64,000 nt of DNA from Chloroflexota bacterium (GCA_016189905.1 JACPRP010000035.1:1-64000); one strand, 5' to 3'. Numbered from the stretch's first letter, positions 29,580 through 38,599 are shown. Made by a program: numbers and translations. The notes: generated from the sequence alone by a model not told the origin.

Positions 29580-31862
29580 TCAGTTATCAGGTATGGCTTC
29601 GTTCACCACACCAACTGGATGCCTCTCGGCGCCCGGCCGTTGGCCCTCATCGCCGACGACATCCCAGAGCTTGGCCACGATACTGCCATTCCCCAGGTTC
29701 TCGGCAAGCTCGATCAGCTCATCTACCTGGCGTAGAATCTCGAACCGGTCTTTGCTATGTTTTTCACGTATGCGGAATATGTGCGGGTGCGTAGTGGAGG
29801 AGCGCTCTTCTTCATCGCCAAGAAGCTCCTCGTGCATCTTCTCGCCGGGGCGCACACCGGTGTACACCACGGGAATGTCTACGCCCGGTCGCAGCCCGCG
29901 AAGGCGAATAAGGCGTCGCGCCAGGTCGTCGATGCGGACCCGCTGACCCATGTCGAGCATGAATATGTCGCCGCCCTGAGTGATGGTTGCGGCCTGAATA
30001 ATCAGGCTGACCGCCTCGGGGATGCTCATGAGGTAGCGCGTCATTTCGGGGTGGGTCACAGTGACCGGCCCACCCCGATCGATCTGGCGCTCGAAGGTGG
30101 GGACCACGCTGCCCCTCGATCCAAGGACGTTGCCGAAGCGCACGGCCGTGAAGATGGTCGATCGTCTAGGGTTGAGGATCGATGATCTAGGATTGAGGGT
30201 TGATAAACTAGGGTTGAGGGTTGTCCGCCTGGCTCCGAGCGTCGGAGTCCCGTGAAGCGGGACGGACTCCGTTGGCGGAGAGGGTTGAGCGTTGTCCGCC
30301 TCGCTCCGAGCGTCGGAGTCCCGTGAAGCGGGACGGGCTCCGTTGACGGAGGGGGTTGGGGGTTGGGGGTTAAGGGTGGCCGCGTCGGCGATCATCATCT
30401 CCCCTATCCGCTTGGTCGCGCCCATCACCGAGCGCGGATTGATGGCCTTGTCGGTGGAAACGAGGACGAACCGCTCGGCCCCGTAACGGGCGGCCAGGCT
30501 GGCTGTGATGCGCGTGCCCAGAACGTTGACCCTGACGGCTTCGTCGGGGTATTCTTCCATCAGCGGGACGTGCTTGTAAGCGGCGGCGTGAAACACAACT
30601 TGAGGCTGGCGCCGGGCGAAGACAGCCCCCATTTTGGCTTCGTTTGTCACATCCGCGATGATGGGAGTGACGGGGAGGGTTGTCCGCCTTGCTCCGAGCG
30701 TCGGTCCGCCTTCCGGACTCCGACACCATTCATGGACTGGTCGGAGAGTCCCGTGAAGCGGGACGGACTCCGTTAGCGGAGAGGGTTGAGGGGTGAGGGA
30801 CGCCACGAGAACGTGCTCCACCGATTCGACCGTGTCGAAGAGGCCGGATTCGTTGTTGTCTAGCATAAGAAGCTGCCGGGGCTCGAAGGTGACGATCTGG
30901 CGGCAGAGCTCGGAACCGATGGAGCCGGCCGCGCCGGTGACCAGAACGTTCTTGTTCGCCAGCAGGTTCCTACAGGCCTCAAAGTCAATATGGACGGGGA
31001 CGCGGCCCAGCAGGTCTTCGGGGGTGACATCCCGTATTGGGAGCTGCCCACTGACACCGCTGATCACGTCGAACATATTGGGGATCACCTTGATCACCGC
31101 CGGCGTGGACTCGCAGATATCCAGGATGGCACGGAAATCCGCGCCGGAGACATTGTGGATGGCGATCACGGTGAGGTCCACACCGTGCCGGGCCACAATG
31201 TCGGGTATGGCGTGCCGTCCGCCGAGGACCTTTATGCCGTGGATGCGCATCCCGTGTTTGATAGGATCGTCGTCCACGAACCCCACCAGTCGGTATTGCT
31301 GACCCTCTTTCTGGTGCAAGAAGCGCCAGGCCAGCAATTGCCCGACCTCGCCCGCCCCAACCATTAGAACCCGCGTTCGTTCCTGATGAGGCTGGCCCAA
31401 CAGGCCCCACCAGCGCCATCGCAAGCCGCTCCAGAGCCGCCTGCGGTATCGAACACCGACGAACCCCACGAGAATGAACAGGCCGGCCAGAAGCACAACG
31501 CTGACTGGAACTGGCCTGTCTCTGAGCCAGAGCAGGTCGAGCGCGGCGAGAAAGCCTGTGCTCGCGACGACGGAGCCCGCGATGACGACGACCTCCCCGG
31601 CCGAGGCGTAGCGCCAGATGCGGTGATACAGGCGAAACAGGTAATTGATCCCGCAGTAGACGGCTATCGCCAGCAGGGAAAAGAGCATCGCGGGCTGTAG
31701 GTCGATATCGGCGGTGATGGATCGTGCGGCCCAGGCCAGGGCGAGGCTGAGCACGACGATGCTCGCGTCGAGGACGACCCAGGGGACGCGCCGGCGAATG
31801 AAGATGCGCATGCTGGAGAAGTATCGAGATTCTACGTCGCAGGGATTGTCAAGGCGACTCAT
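29580..31862 (-). CDS. CapD/PglF/WbpM-like membrane NDP-sugar 4,6-dehydratase with two in-frame repeat insertions
   Basis: NVLVTGAAGSIGSELCRQI, VFHAAAYKHVPLMEEYP, STDKAINPRSVMGATKRIGE, RFGNVLGSRGSVVPTFERQI; N-terminal TM and CoA-binding-like domain. Confidence 0.92.
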   Translation of the reverse strand: MSRLDNPCDVESRYFSSMRIFIRRRVPWVVLDASIVVLSLALAWAARSITADIDLQPAMLFSLLAIAVYCGINYLFRLYHRIWRYASAGEVVVIAGSVVASTGFLAALDLLWLRDRPVPVSVVLLAGLFILVGFVGVRYRRRLWSGLRWRWWGLLGQPHQERTRVLMVGAGEVGQLLAWRFLHQKEGQQYRLVGFVDDDPIKHGMRIHGIKVLGGRHAIPDIVARHGVDLTVIAIHNVSGADFRAILDICESTPAVIKVIPNMFDVISGVSGQLPIRDVTPEDLLGRVPVHIDFEACRNLLANKNVLVTGAAGSIGSELCRQIVTFEPRQLLMLDNNESGLFDTVESVEHVLVASLTPQPSPLTESVPLHGTLRPVHEWCRSPEGGPTLGARRTTLPVTPIIADVTNEAKMGAVFARRQPQVVFHAAAYKHVPLMEEYPDEAVRVNVLGTRITASLAARYGAERFVLVSTDKAINPRSVMGATKRIGEMMIADAATLNPQPPTPSVNGARPASRDSDARSEADNAQPSPPTESVPLHGTPTLGARRTTLNPSLSTLNPRSSILNPRRSTIFTAVRFGNVLGSRGSVVPTFERQIDRGGPVTVTHPEMTRYLMSIPEAVSLIIQAATITQGGDIFMLDMGQRVRIDDLARRLIRLRGLRPGVDIPVVYTGVRPGEKMHEELLGDEEERSSTTHPHIFRIREKHSKDRFEILRQVDELIELAENLGNGSIVAKLWDVVGDEGQRPGAERHPVGVVNEAIPDN
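30158..30378. repeat. In-frame insertion: short (TLNPRSS-like) repeats plus two 71-bp units
   Basis: Units 30214-30284 and 30285-30355: ttgag(g/c)gttgtccgcct(g/c)gctccgagcgtcggagtcccgtgaagcgggacgg(a/g)ctccgttg(g/a)cgga(g/g)(a/g)ggg; flanked by ctagggttgagg-type repeats. Confidence 0.85.
30675..30805. repeat. In-frame insertion: interrupted third copy of the same repeat unit
   Basis: gagggttgtccgccttgctccgagcgtcgg...agtcccgtgaagcgggacggactccgttagcggagagggttgagg. Confidence 0.8.
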
Positions 31863-32611
31863 CGGCGGCGCTCCTCGGAAGAGGATCGGGCAACCAGGCG
31901 ATCCGTGCCGTTGCTGCTGCCTGCTCCGAAACCATTGCCGATTCCGATGGTTTCGGAGCCGATGCCGTCACCAGCAGCCGGGCGCACGACAAGCGGAGGG
32001 TGCAAACCGCGAGGGGCGCTTCGAGAGAAGAGCGCAATGGCCACCTGAAGCAACACGAGGATATCTCCCCAAAACGACCGCAGCATGATGTACTCGACAT
32101 CCATCCACAGCTTATTAGGCAAGACAGCCGTCAAGTAAACATCCTCCAGATCTCCCCCTACCGCGAGCACCTCCTCTTCGTGTCGGTACCTGACCGCCGC
32201 CGGGCTGGCCATCCCCGGCCGAACGCCGAGCACCTGCCGCTGAGCGGGGGTGTAGTAGGCCACGTAGCGAGGGTCCTCGGGGCGTGGGCCGACCATACTC
32301 ATTTCGCCTTTGAGCACGTTGATGAGCTGGGGCACCTCGTCGATCTTGAACTTCCTCAGCCAGCGCCCTACCCGCGTGACGCGCGGGTCACCCTTGCGGG
32401 TCAGGCCCGGACCGAACCTGGCCGCGTCGACCACCATCGTGCGAAACTTGTACATGGTGAACGGCGCCCCTCCCCTACCCGCGCGGCTCGCGCGGTGAAA
32501 CACCGGCCCCCTGGAATCCAGCTTGATGAGGGCGGCTATCAGAAGAAACAGGGGCGAGAAGACGATCAGGAAGAAGACAGCGACCGAAACGTCGAAGGTG
32601 CGCTTGAGCAT
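31859..32611 (-). CDS. Undecaprenyl-phosphate sugar phosphotransferase-like (initiating bacterial sugar transferase)
   Basis: KRTFDVSVAVFFLIVFSPLFLLIAALIKLDSRGPVFHRASRAGRGG, YKFRTMVVDA, KIDEVPQLINVLKGEMSMVGPRPE. Confidence 0.93.
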   Translation of the reverse strand: MLKRTFDVSVAVFFLIVFSPLFLLIAALIKLDSRGPVFHRASRAGRGGAPFTMYKFRTMVVDAARFGPGLTRKGDPRVTRVGRWLRKFKIDEVPQLINVLKGEMSMVGPRPEDPRYVAYYTPAQRQVLGVRPGMASPAAVRYRHEEEVLAVGGDLEDVYLTAVLPNKLWMDVEYIMLRSFWGDILVLLQVAIALFSRSAPRGLHPPLVVRPAAGDGIGSETIGIGNGFGAGSSNGTDRLVARSSSEERRR

Positions 32612-32614
32612 CTT

Positions 32615-33835
32615 TCACCGCCTGAACGTGCGCGCCACGTCGGACACCGCCTCGATCACGTCATCTACGTCCTGATCGGTCATTCGTGGAAAGAGCGGGA
32701 GCGATATGATGCGCCGGTATTCACGGAAGGCCACCGGGAAATCCTCGGGCTTGTAACCGTATTTGTCGCGGTAATAGGGGTGCAAGTGGATGGGAATAAA
32801 ATGAACGCTGGTGCCGATGTTGCGGAGTTTGAGCTCCTCGATGAAACGGCCGCGGTCGATGCGCAGCATCTCCAGATTCAAACGAATCACGTAGAGATGC
32901 CAGGCGCTCTGCACATCCGGGCGCTCGACTGGAATCTGAAGCGCGTCAAGCCGGGCGAAGGCCTCGTTGTACCTGCGGACGACCTCGCGCCGGCGCGCCT
33001 GGAACCAGGGCAATCTGCCCAACTGGTGCAGGCCGATAGCGGCCTGAATGTCGGTCATGTTGTATTTGAAGCCAGGACGGATGACCTCGTAATACCAGCT
33101 TCCTTCGGCGCCGTAGCGCTTGTAGGCGTCGTGGCTCATCCCATGGAGGCTCCAGACGCGGGCCTCGTCGATTGCCTCCCGGCTGCCCACGAGCATTCCC
33201 CCCTCGGCGGTGGTCATATTTTTGGTGGCGTAGAACGAATAGGCGGCCAGTATCGGCGCGGATGAAGGGCCGGCGCCCTGGGATTCCGAGCCGATGAGCC
33301 GTCCGTTGTACATAGAGGGCAGCGCGTGGGCCGCGTCCTGGATGACCGCCAGGCCGTGCTCGCGGGCTATCCCCAGTATGGCATCCATATCACAGGCGTG
33401 GCCGTAGAGATGCACCGGAACGAGCGCCCTGACGCGGCCATTCCCGCTGCCGCTGCCAACGCTCCGCGCGTTCTTTTCAAGCGCCTCGGCGATGCGGGAC
33501 GGGTCGATATTGAGGGTATCAGGCTCCACGTCGACTAGAATGGGCGTGGCGCCCACCTGCTCGATCACGTGGATGCTCGAGCAGAAAGTCATAGGCGTGG
33601 AGATCACGCTATCGCCGGGGCCGATGCCAGCCGCCGCCAGCCCCACGTGTAGAGCGGCGGTGCAAGAGCTGACCGCGAGCGTGGCCGGCGCGCCGATGTA
33701 GCTCGCGAACTCCTCCTCGAAGCGCTTGACCTTCGGACCGGTCGTGATCCAGTCCGAGCGCAGGGTATCGACGACCTCATCGACCTCCTGATCACCCAGC
33801 ATTGGCGGAGAGAAAGAGAGAAACGTCTCACGCAT
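32615..33835 (-). CDS. DegT/DnrJ/EryC1/StrS-family sugar aminotransferase
   Basis: FEEEFASYIGAPATLAVSSCTAALHVGLAA, VIQDAAHALPSMYNG, YSFYATKNMTTAEGGMLV. Confidence 0.93.
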   Translation of the reverse strand: MRETFLSFSPPMLGDQEVDEVVDTLRSDWITTGPKVKRFEEEFASYIGAPATLAVSSCTAALHVGLAAAGIGPGDSVISTPMTFCSSIHVIEQVGATPILVDVEPDTLNIDPSRIAEALEKNARSVGSGSGNGRVRALVPVHLYGHACDMDAILGIAREHGLAVIQDAAHALPSMYNGRLIGSESQGAGPSSAPILAAYSFYATKNMTTAEGGMLVGSREAIDEARVWSLHGMSHDAYKRYGAEGSWYYEVIRPGFKYNMTDIQAAIGLHQLGRLPWFQARRREVVRRYNEAFARLDALQIPVERPDVQSAWHLYVIRLNLEMLRIDRGRFIEELKLRNIGTSVHFIPIHLHPYYRDKYGYKPEDFPVAFREYRRIISLPLFPRMTDQDVDDVIEAVSDVARTFRR

Positions 33836-34544
33836 CGGTATTCTCCTTTGGCTTGACTAAGAGTCCCAGGTAGTGCGTTCGCAACGGCCGCAGGGTGGCA
33901 AACAGAGGATAAAGCAACGGAGTTAGCGGACCAAAGCGGCGAGCCAGGGGCGGGAGCAGACCTATCGTTCGCAGATGGCTCTCGAACCCCGGAAACAGCG
34001 AGCGGATGTTTTGCATGTTCATCCCCCGTGTGTGCGGGTTCTGCGGGTTATTGTAGCGAAAATCGAACCATAACACGGCGCCGCCCGGTCGAAGCACGCG
34101 ACGAACCTCCTGCGCGACGTTGCGCCGCATGCCGCCATCGAGGATCGAGCTGAACACAGTGAACGTCATTATCAGATCGAAGTGGCTGTCCTCAAAGGGC
34201 AGGTGCTCGGCGTTGCCGCACTCAAAGCGGATATCCGGGTAAGCACGGCGCGCGGCCTCGACGCGATCGGGCAGGAGGTCCCAGCCGAGTAGATTCTGGG
34301 ACCGCGCGCCGTAGCGCGTCAGGCTTGCCAAAACATTACCTCTGCCGCAGCCAAGATCCAGAACGATCCTGTCCGTCAACGGCAAAAGCTGGTGCTCACC
34401 CAACACCTTGCCTATGCCAACAGCCCGCTCGGCCTCGGCGCGCAAATTTCCTGGATTCGCTGCGTTGCGCCGCGCCTGCACGCTCGCGCTACTGTCGTAG
34501 CCGGAATAGACCTCTTTGATTCGTCGAATCTCGTCGTATGACAA
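33828..34544 (-). CDS. Class I SAM-dependent methyltransferase
   Basis: RIVLDLGCGRGNVLASL, FDLIMTFTVFSSI, VRRVLRPGGAVLWFDFR. Confidence 0.88.
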   Translation of the reverse strand: MSYDEIRRIKEVYSGYDSSASVQARRNAANPGNLRAEAERAVGIGKVLGEHQLLPLTDRIVLDLGCGRGNVLASLTRYGARSQNLLGWDLLPDRVEAARRAYPDIRFECGNAEHLPFEDSHFDLIMTFTVFSSILDGGMRRNVAQEVRRVLRPGGAVLWFDFRYNNPQNPHTRGMNMQNIRSLFPGFESHLRTIGLLPPLARRFGPLTPLLYPLFATLRPLRTHYLGLLVKPKENTDA

Positions 34545-34547
34545 CGC

Positions 34548-35705
34548 TTATCCCTCAGAACGGTAGGCTGAAATACGGCGGCCGAGGAGCACGTTAGCCA
34601 CCCCGAGGAAAATCCCCAGGTTCATCACGCAGAAGGCGTAGATAGTTGAAGCCAGCCGCACCTTGACACGAGATCTTTCGGTTAAGTGGCCGACGACGGC
34701 GGCGGCGTAGAACGCAACCTGGAGCGCGAAGAGCAATCGATAAGCCGTCTGGTCCAGGAGAAACAGGTTGGCGAAAAAGGCCAGCAACATGAACGAAGGC
34801 GCGAACCAGCGCAGCAGCTTGTGAGAAACGATAGACCACGCCACCCCGGGATAGCGCAAGGGGTTCAACAACTGCGAGCGGCTGAGCGTTCCGGACAGGC
34901 TTCGTATCGTCATTCTGATGCGAGCCCGCAACTCGGCGCCTGGCTGGCTGATTCGATCCTCATACGCCACCGCCTCGGGTTCAAATCTCACTTCATGACC
35001 CTGCCTGATAACATCGAGGGGCACGACGACATCGTCACCGTACTGTGGCTCCATCGGCATGAAAAGGCTCCTTCGGAAAGCCATGCACGCGCCCGTGACC
35101 CACGCGAGAATACCGTGCCGACTCTCCAGACGCCAGAGCAGATGCTCGATCCGCCAGTAGAGGCTCCCGCCACCGGTAATGGCCGTCTCGCCTGGATTGC
35201 TCCATATCAGTCGCCCCGCAACACAGCCAACCTTCGGATTGGCGAACGGCTTCACGAGCCGGGTCAGGAAATCGGGCGAGAACACGGTGTCGGCATCGGT
35301 GAAGACCACGATCTCGCCCGCGGCCTGAGAAACGGCCTCGTTCTGCGCGATGCTCTTGCCCCTGCCGGTCGAACGCAGCAGACGTACGTTAGGCTCGTGA
35401 AACGCCTGCACAATCTCATCGGTTCCATCGGTCGAATGATCCGATACCACGATGATTTCCAGCCTGGAGGCAGGATAGTCGAGATCGAGACAGTTTCTTA
35501 CGCGGTCGGCGATGACCGCCTCCTCATTGTGAGCCGCGATAATCACCGTCACCGAAGGCTCCTCAGCCGGGCTAAAGGTTGGCAACTCGCCCGCGCGGCC
35601 TCGATCTCTATGTATTTTCCCCAGCGCCATTAAGCTGACAAGATATGTCAGGTAGGTGTGCGCCAGAACGGCCAGAGACAGCCAGAAGATAATCTGAGCG
35701 ATCAA
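34548..35705 (-). CDS. Glycosyltransferase family 2, membrane-associated
   Basis: EPSVTVIIAAHNEEAVIADRVRNCL, GKSIAQNEAVSQAAGEIVVFTDADTVFSPDFL, C-terminal TM segments. Confidence 0.9.
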   Translation of the reverse strand: MIAQIIFWLSLAVLAHTYLTYLVSLMALGKIHRDRGRAGELPTFSPAEEPSVTVIIAAHNEEAVIADRVRNCLDLDYPASRLEIIVVSDHSTDGTDEIVQAFHEPNVRLLRSTGRGKSIAQNEAVSQAAGEIVVFTDADTVFSPDFLTRLVKPFANPKVGCVAGRLIWSNPGETAITGGGSLYWRIEHLLWRLESRHGILAWVTGACMAFRRSLFMPMEPQYGDDVVVPLDVIRQGHEVRFEPEAVAYEDRISQPGAELRARIRMTIRSLSGTLSRSQLLNPLRYPGVAWSIVSHKLLRWFAPSFMLLAFFANLFLLDQTAYRLLFALQVAFYAAAVVGHLTERSRVKVRLASTIYAFCVMNLGIFLGVANVLLGRRISAYRSEG

Positions 35706-36577
35706 TTCATCCCCTCGCTTCGGCCGAAGGCCCTAACACGCAAAAATCGTCCGACTCCGGCGGCGCGCTCGAAGTTTTCTATCCCGACGACCCGCGCAGC
35801 GGCACTCTTAACCGAGCCAATCAGCCTCATTTTGAACGGATATGCCCCGCAGAGCATCCGCTGCATATCCCCGTCTCCCACCCGTTGATCGATTCCGAAC
35901 CTGCGCAGCACAAGAGGGCGCTCAGGTTTTCCTATGTCGTTGAACCCACGATCCGAGGTGCATATTAGACGATAGCCAACGTCATTTGCCGCTTGAAGGA
36001 CCTGGCGATTGTAGTATCCCCCGGGCACTCCAAAAAAGGCGACTTCCCTTCCCAGTTTGTCTTCGAGAATCATCTTGGACCGCCCAAGCTCTTCTCTTAT
36101 CTCTGCCAGGCTCAGTCGCGGCAGCCAGCGGTGGGTGTGCGTATGAGACCCGATCACCATACCCCCCTCTGCCATCTCCTTTATCTGGCCCCACGTCATA
36201 TGGTGGTCTGTCCCCACGCTGCCCGTGGTAATGAAAAACAGGCCGTTGTAATTGCGACCGCACAATTCGGGATAGGCGATAGTGTAATCGCTGGCGTTGC
36301 CATCGTCAAAGGTGAGCATGCATACGAGCCGCTGGCTCGTGTTGGCTGAAGAACTACTCCAAGCTTCGGAGGCCAGCAGGGCGTGCGGATCGACGACCTC
36401 TCGCCCCATGCTGCTTATATATTGAATGAGGCGTCGAAACTTGGCGGTCGAGATCGACGACGGTCGATCCCGCACATCCCTGCCATCTATGGCGTGAAGC
36501 ATCGGCACAAACAGTCTCACCATTGGTTTATCGTATCTCCCATCCAGCTTTCGAAGTAAGATGCGAAACTGCGGCAC
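35702..36577 (-). CDS. Polysaccharide deacetylase (NodB-type)
   Basis: LTFDDGNASDYTIAYP, GSHTHTHRWLPRLSLAEIREELGRSKMILED, FGVPGGYYN. Confidence 0.88.
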   Translation of the reverse strand: MPQFRILLRKLDGRYDKPMVRLFVPMLHAIDGRDVRDRPSSISTAKFRRLIQYISSMGREVVDPHALLASEAWSSSSANTSQRLVCMLTFDDGNASDYTIAYPELCGRNYNGLFFITTGSVGTDHHMTWGQIKEMAEGGMVIGSHTHTHRWLPRLSLAEIREELGRSKMILEDKLGREVAFFGVPGGYYNRQVLQAANDVGYRLICTSDRGFNDIGKPERPLVLRRFGIDQRVGDGDMQRMLCGAYPFKMRLIGSVKSAAARVVGIENFERAAGVGRFLRVRAFGRSEGMN

Positions 36578-36764
36578 AAGTGAGGCCGCAAAAGGTCAAA
36601 GTTTTCGTTTCCACAAATACCTTTTGCTGCGCGGTGTTCTTTCACGCTTTCAGTTTCGTGGTCGCACGCGTCACGGCGACGGGGACGGAGAGTCCAGGTC
36701 GATATAATCCAAAGGATTCGATGGGGATAGGTTTTCTGAGGTAGCTGCGGCCAGAACTAATCGG

Positions 36765-37109
36765 TCAAGGCCTGGGGCCTCGCTGCTGGAGCACTATCTC
36801 ACTAAGTGGCAGGCCACCAGCCATGGTAAGGCTCGCTCGTACCTCGTCTAAGGTGACGCCCGAGGCAATCTTACCTCGCAGGGTCTTACCAAGAGGGCGG
36901 ATCTTCCCTGATCCTTGCAGGACTTCTCGCGCGGTCTTATATGGAACGTTTTCGCGAGCCCGCAGGGATTCTTCCAGCAACTCACGGGTGAGCGCTTCCG
37001 GCGAGTTCCCGGCCTTTCGCGCCTCCTTAAGTCGCCTATAGGTTTCGGGCGGAACATCGACAACGTTAGTGCTCACGTTTGTGCTCCCAATGATTCTCAG
37101 GCCTCGCAC
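36765..37109 (-). CDS. Antitoxin-like small protein (RHH-type, weak call)
   Basis: STNVVDVPPETYRRLKEARKAGNSPEALTRELLEESLRARE; size and N-terminal pattern typical of RHH/VapB-like antitoxins. Confidence 0.5.
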   Translation of the reverse strand: MRGLRIIGSTNVSTNVVDVPPETYRRLKEARKAGNSPEALTRELLEESLRARENVPYKTAREVLQGSGKIRPLGKTLRGKIASGVTLDEVRASLTMAGGLPLSEIVLQQRGPRP

Positions 37110-37133
37110 AACAAGTATAGCACGGGCACCTCT

Positions 37134-37281
37134 ATAGCAGTTTGCATTTTGATATGGCTACCCGTAGCGCGGGGGCTCGTCCCCCGCCCCGCCCAGCGGG
37201 GGACGAGCCCCCGCGCTACATTGCATACACTCGGTATATCGGTGGCTGCTCCGCTAGCCAAAATCCTTTGCAAACCGCTAT
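37134..37281. repeat. MITE-like palindromic element, copy 2 (148 bp), interrupted by a nested 58-bp palindrome
   Basis: Same ends as 25625-25714; identical for most of its length except for insertion 37162-37219. Confidence 0.85.
37164..37219. repeat. Nested perfect palindrome: 23-bp arms, 10-nt loop
   Basis: gtagcgcgggggctcgtcccccg (37164-37186) / cgggggacgagcccccgcgctac (37197-37219). Confidence 0.9.
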
Positions 37282-37299
37282 AGTGCGCTACCAGGTCGG

Positions 37300-37411
37300 G
37301 GCCTTTCCCTCTTTGCGAGATATCCTCCCTGAAGAAGGCCCACTATCCCGGGGCAGCATCGAAATCCGAAAAGAGGTCCTGATCGTACGCTGCTACGAGC
37401 AATCAACAAAC
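37300..37411 (+). repeat. Dispersed repeat copy 3: SIEIRKEVLIVR peptide segment
   Basis: FPSLRDILPEEGPLSRGSIEIRKEVLIVRCYEQSTN; core 37355-37390. Confidence 0.65.
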
Positions 37412-37428
37412 TGAGATCCAGGGCTTTT

Positions 37429-38562
37429 TCACTTTAGTGGTTTGAGGTGATCCGCGTTTGCCCCACGTCTGGTGCGGCCGTACAGTTTCCGCACGAGAGG
37501 GAGAGCGCGAAGGAAAAGACGTCTTGCCAGGTCAGCGCCCATCCGTGCTCGCCAGAAATACCTGTAGGCGTGGGCCTTCGGCCCGAAGGTCTCCTTAAAA
37601 TTGTCGATTGACGGCTGGCCCTTTCCCCCCAGATCATACACGTGGAGCCCGGCGTCGGCCGCCCATTTAATCGAGTGCCAGTGCAGAAGGTTATTGGGAC
37701 GAAGCTTGTGGTACTCGGCAAAGGATGCGCCGCTCAGAAAATGGATCTCGTGCGAATCGTGAGGAAATAGACCGATGGCGATGACCTGGCCTTCGCGCCT
37801 GGCGACCAGCACGTTCATCATCCCATTAGGCACCAACCGATCACGCAGGCATTCGAATAACCGTTTGGGATGTGGTGACACTGAGTTGTGTCGGCCGAAC
37901 GTGTGCTGCAGCATCGTGTAGAAATCGTCGATGATACCGGCATCGGAAACGTTTTCGATCTCGACACCCTGTCGCTCGGCGCTGCGCACAAACCGCCTGC
38001 CACGCGATTCGAGGTTGTCCCAGAGGGCCTTTTCCCCGAGGGTCAGATCCAGAAGGTACGTCTCGCGCAGCCCGGAACTCCAGCCATTCGACCGCATGCC
38101 TTCGAGGTCTTCCCCAGAGACCTCGCGACAGCCAATCTCAACGTACTGGCATCCTAGCTGCCGGCAGCAGTAGCGATACACCTCGTCAAGATGCGCGGTG
38201 GAGCTCTGCTGCCCTGTGTGCCCGTTGGACCAGACCCATCCCAGATAGGGGGTCATGGAGCCGCGCAACGGCGATCCAAACAGCCTGAAAGGACCCTTCC
38301 GGACAATGAAGCCAGGAAGTGCTCCTACCAGGCCATCGTCGTCGGAAGCACCGACAATGGCCAGATCCCACCTCAGCCCCTCGGCTACGGCCGCGAGCCA
38401 GAGAGGATGATGAAACAACGTAGCCGCGGGGCCTTCAACGTGCCGCAGAAAACTTTCATATTCGGTGAGCGATATTGAATGAAGTCGCAATGTCTTCACG
38501 ATGCCTGCTCCACTTACAGGTAAAAGAAATACGAAGATGATTCTGCTCTCCGACCAACGCAA
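37429..38562 (-). CDS. FemAB/GNAT-like peptidyl or acyl transferase
   Basis: TLFHHPLWLAAVAEGLRWDLAIVGA, FRLFGSPLRGSMTPYLGW, LLHWHSIKWAADAGLHVYDLGGKGQPSIDNFKETFGP. Confidence 0.8.
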   Translation of the reverse strand: MRWSESRIIFVFLLPVSGAGIVKTLRLHSISLTEYESFLRHVEGPAATLFHHPLWLAAVAEGLRWDLAIVGASDDDGLVGALPGFIVRKGPFRLFGSPLRGSMTPYLGWVWSNGHTGQQSSTAHLDEVYRYCCRQLGCQYVEIGCREVSGEDLEGMRSNGWSSGLRETYLLDLTLGEKALWDNLESRGRRFVRSAERQGVEIENVSDAGIIDDFYTMLQHTFGRHNSVSPHPKRLFECLRDRLVPNGMMNVLVARREGQVIAIGLFPHDSHEIHFLSGASFAEYHKLRPNNLLHWHSIKWAADAGLHVYDLGGKGQPSIDNFKETFGPKAHAYRYFWRARMGADLARRLFLRALPLVRKLYGRTRRGANADHLKPLK

Positions 38563-38599
38563 GTCTCTCGTAGAACCATTCCAACAGCAACACGGTTGG

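Noticed and set aside
32000-33265. 421-aa + strand ORF
   Set aside because: Runs antisense across the sugar transferase and DegT genes; composition typical of shadow ORFs.
37142-37414. 90-aa + strand ORF as a genuine gene
   Set aside because: Spans the MITE-like element and its nested palindrome; only the terminal IEIRKEVLIVR part has repeat-family support.
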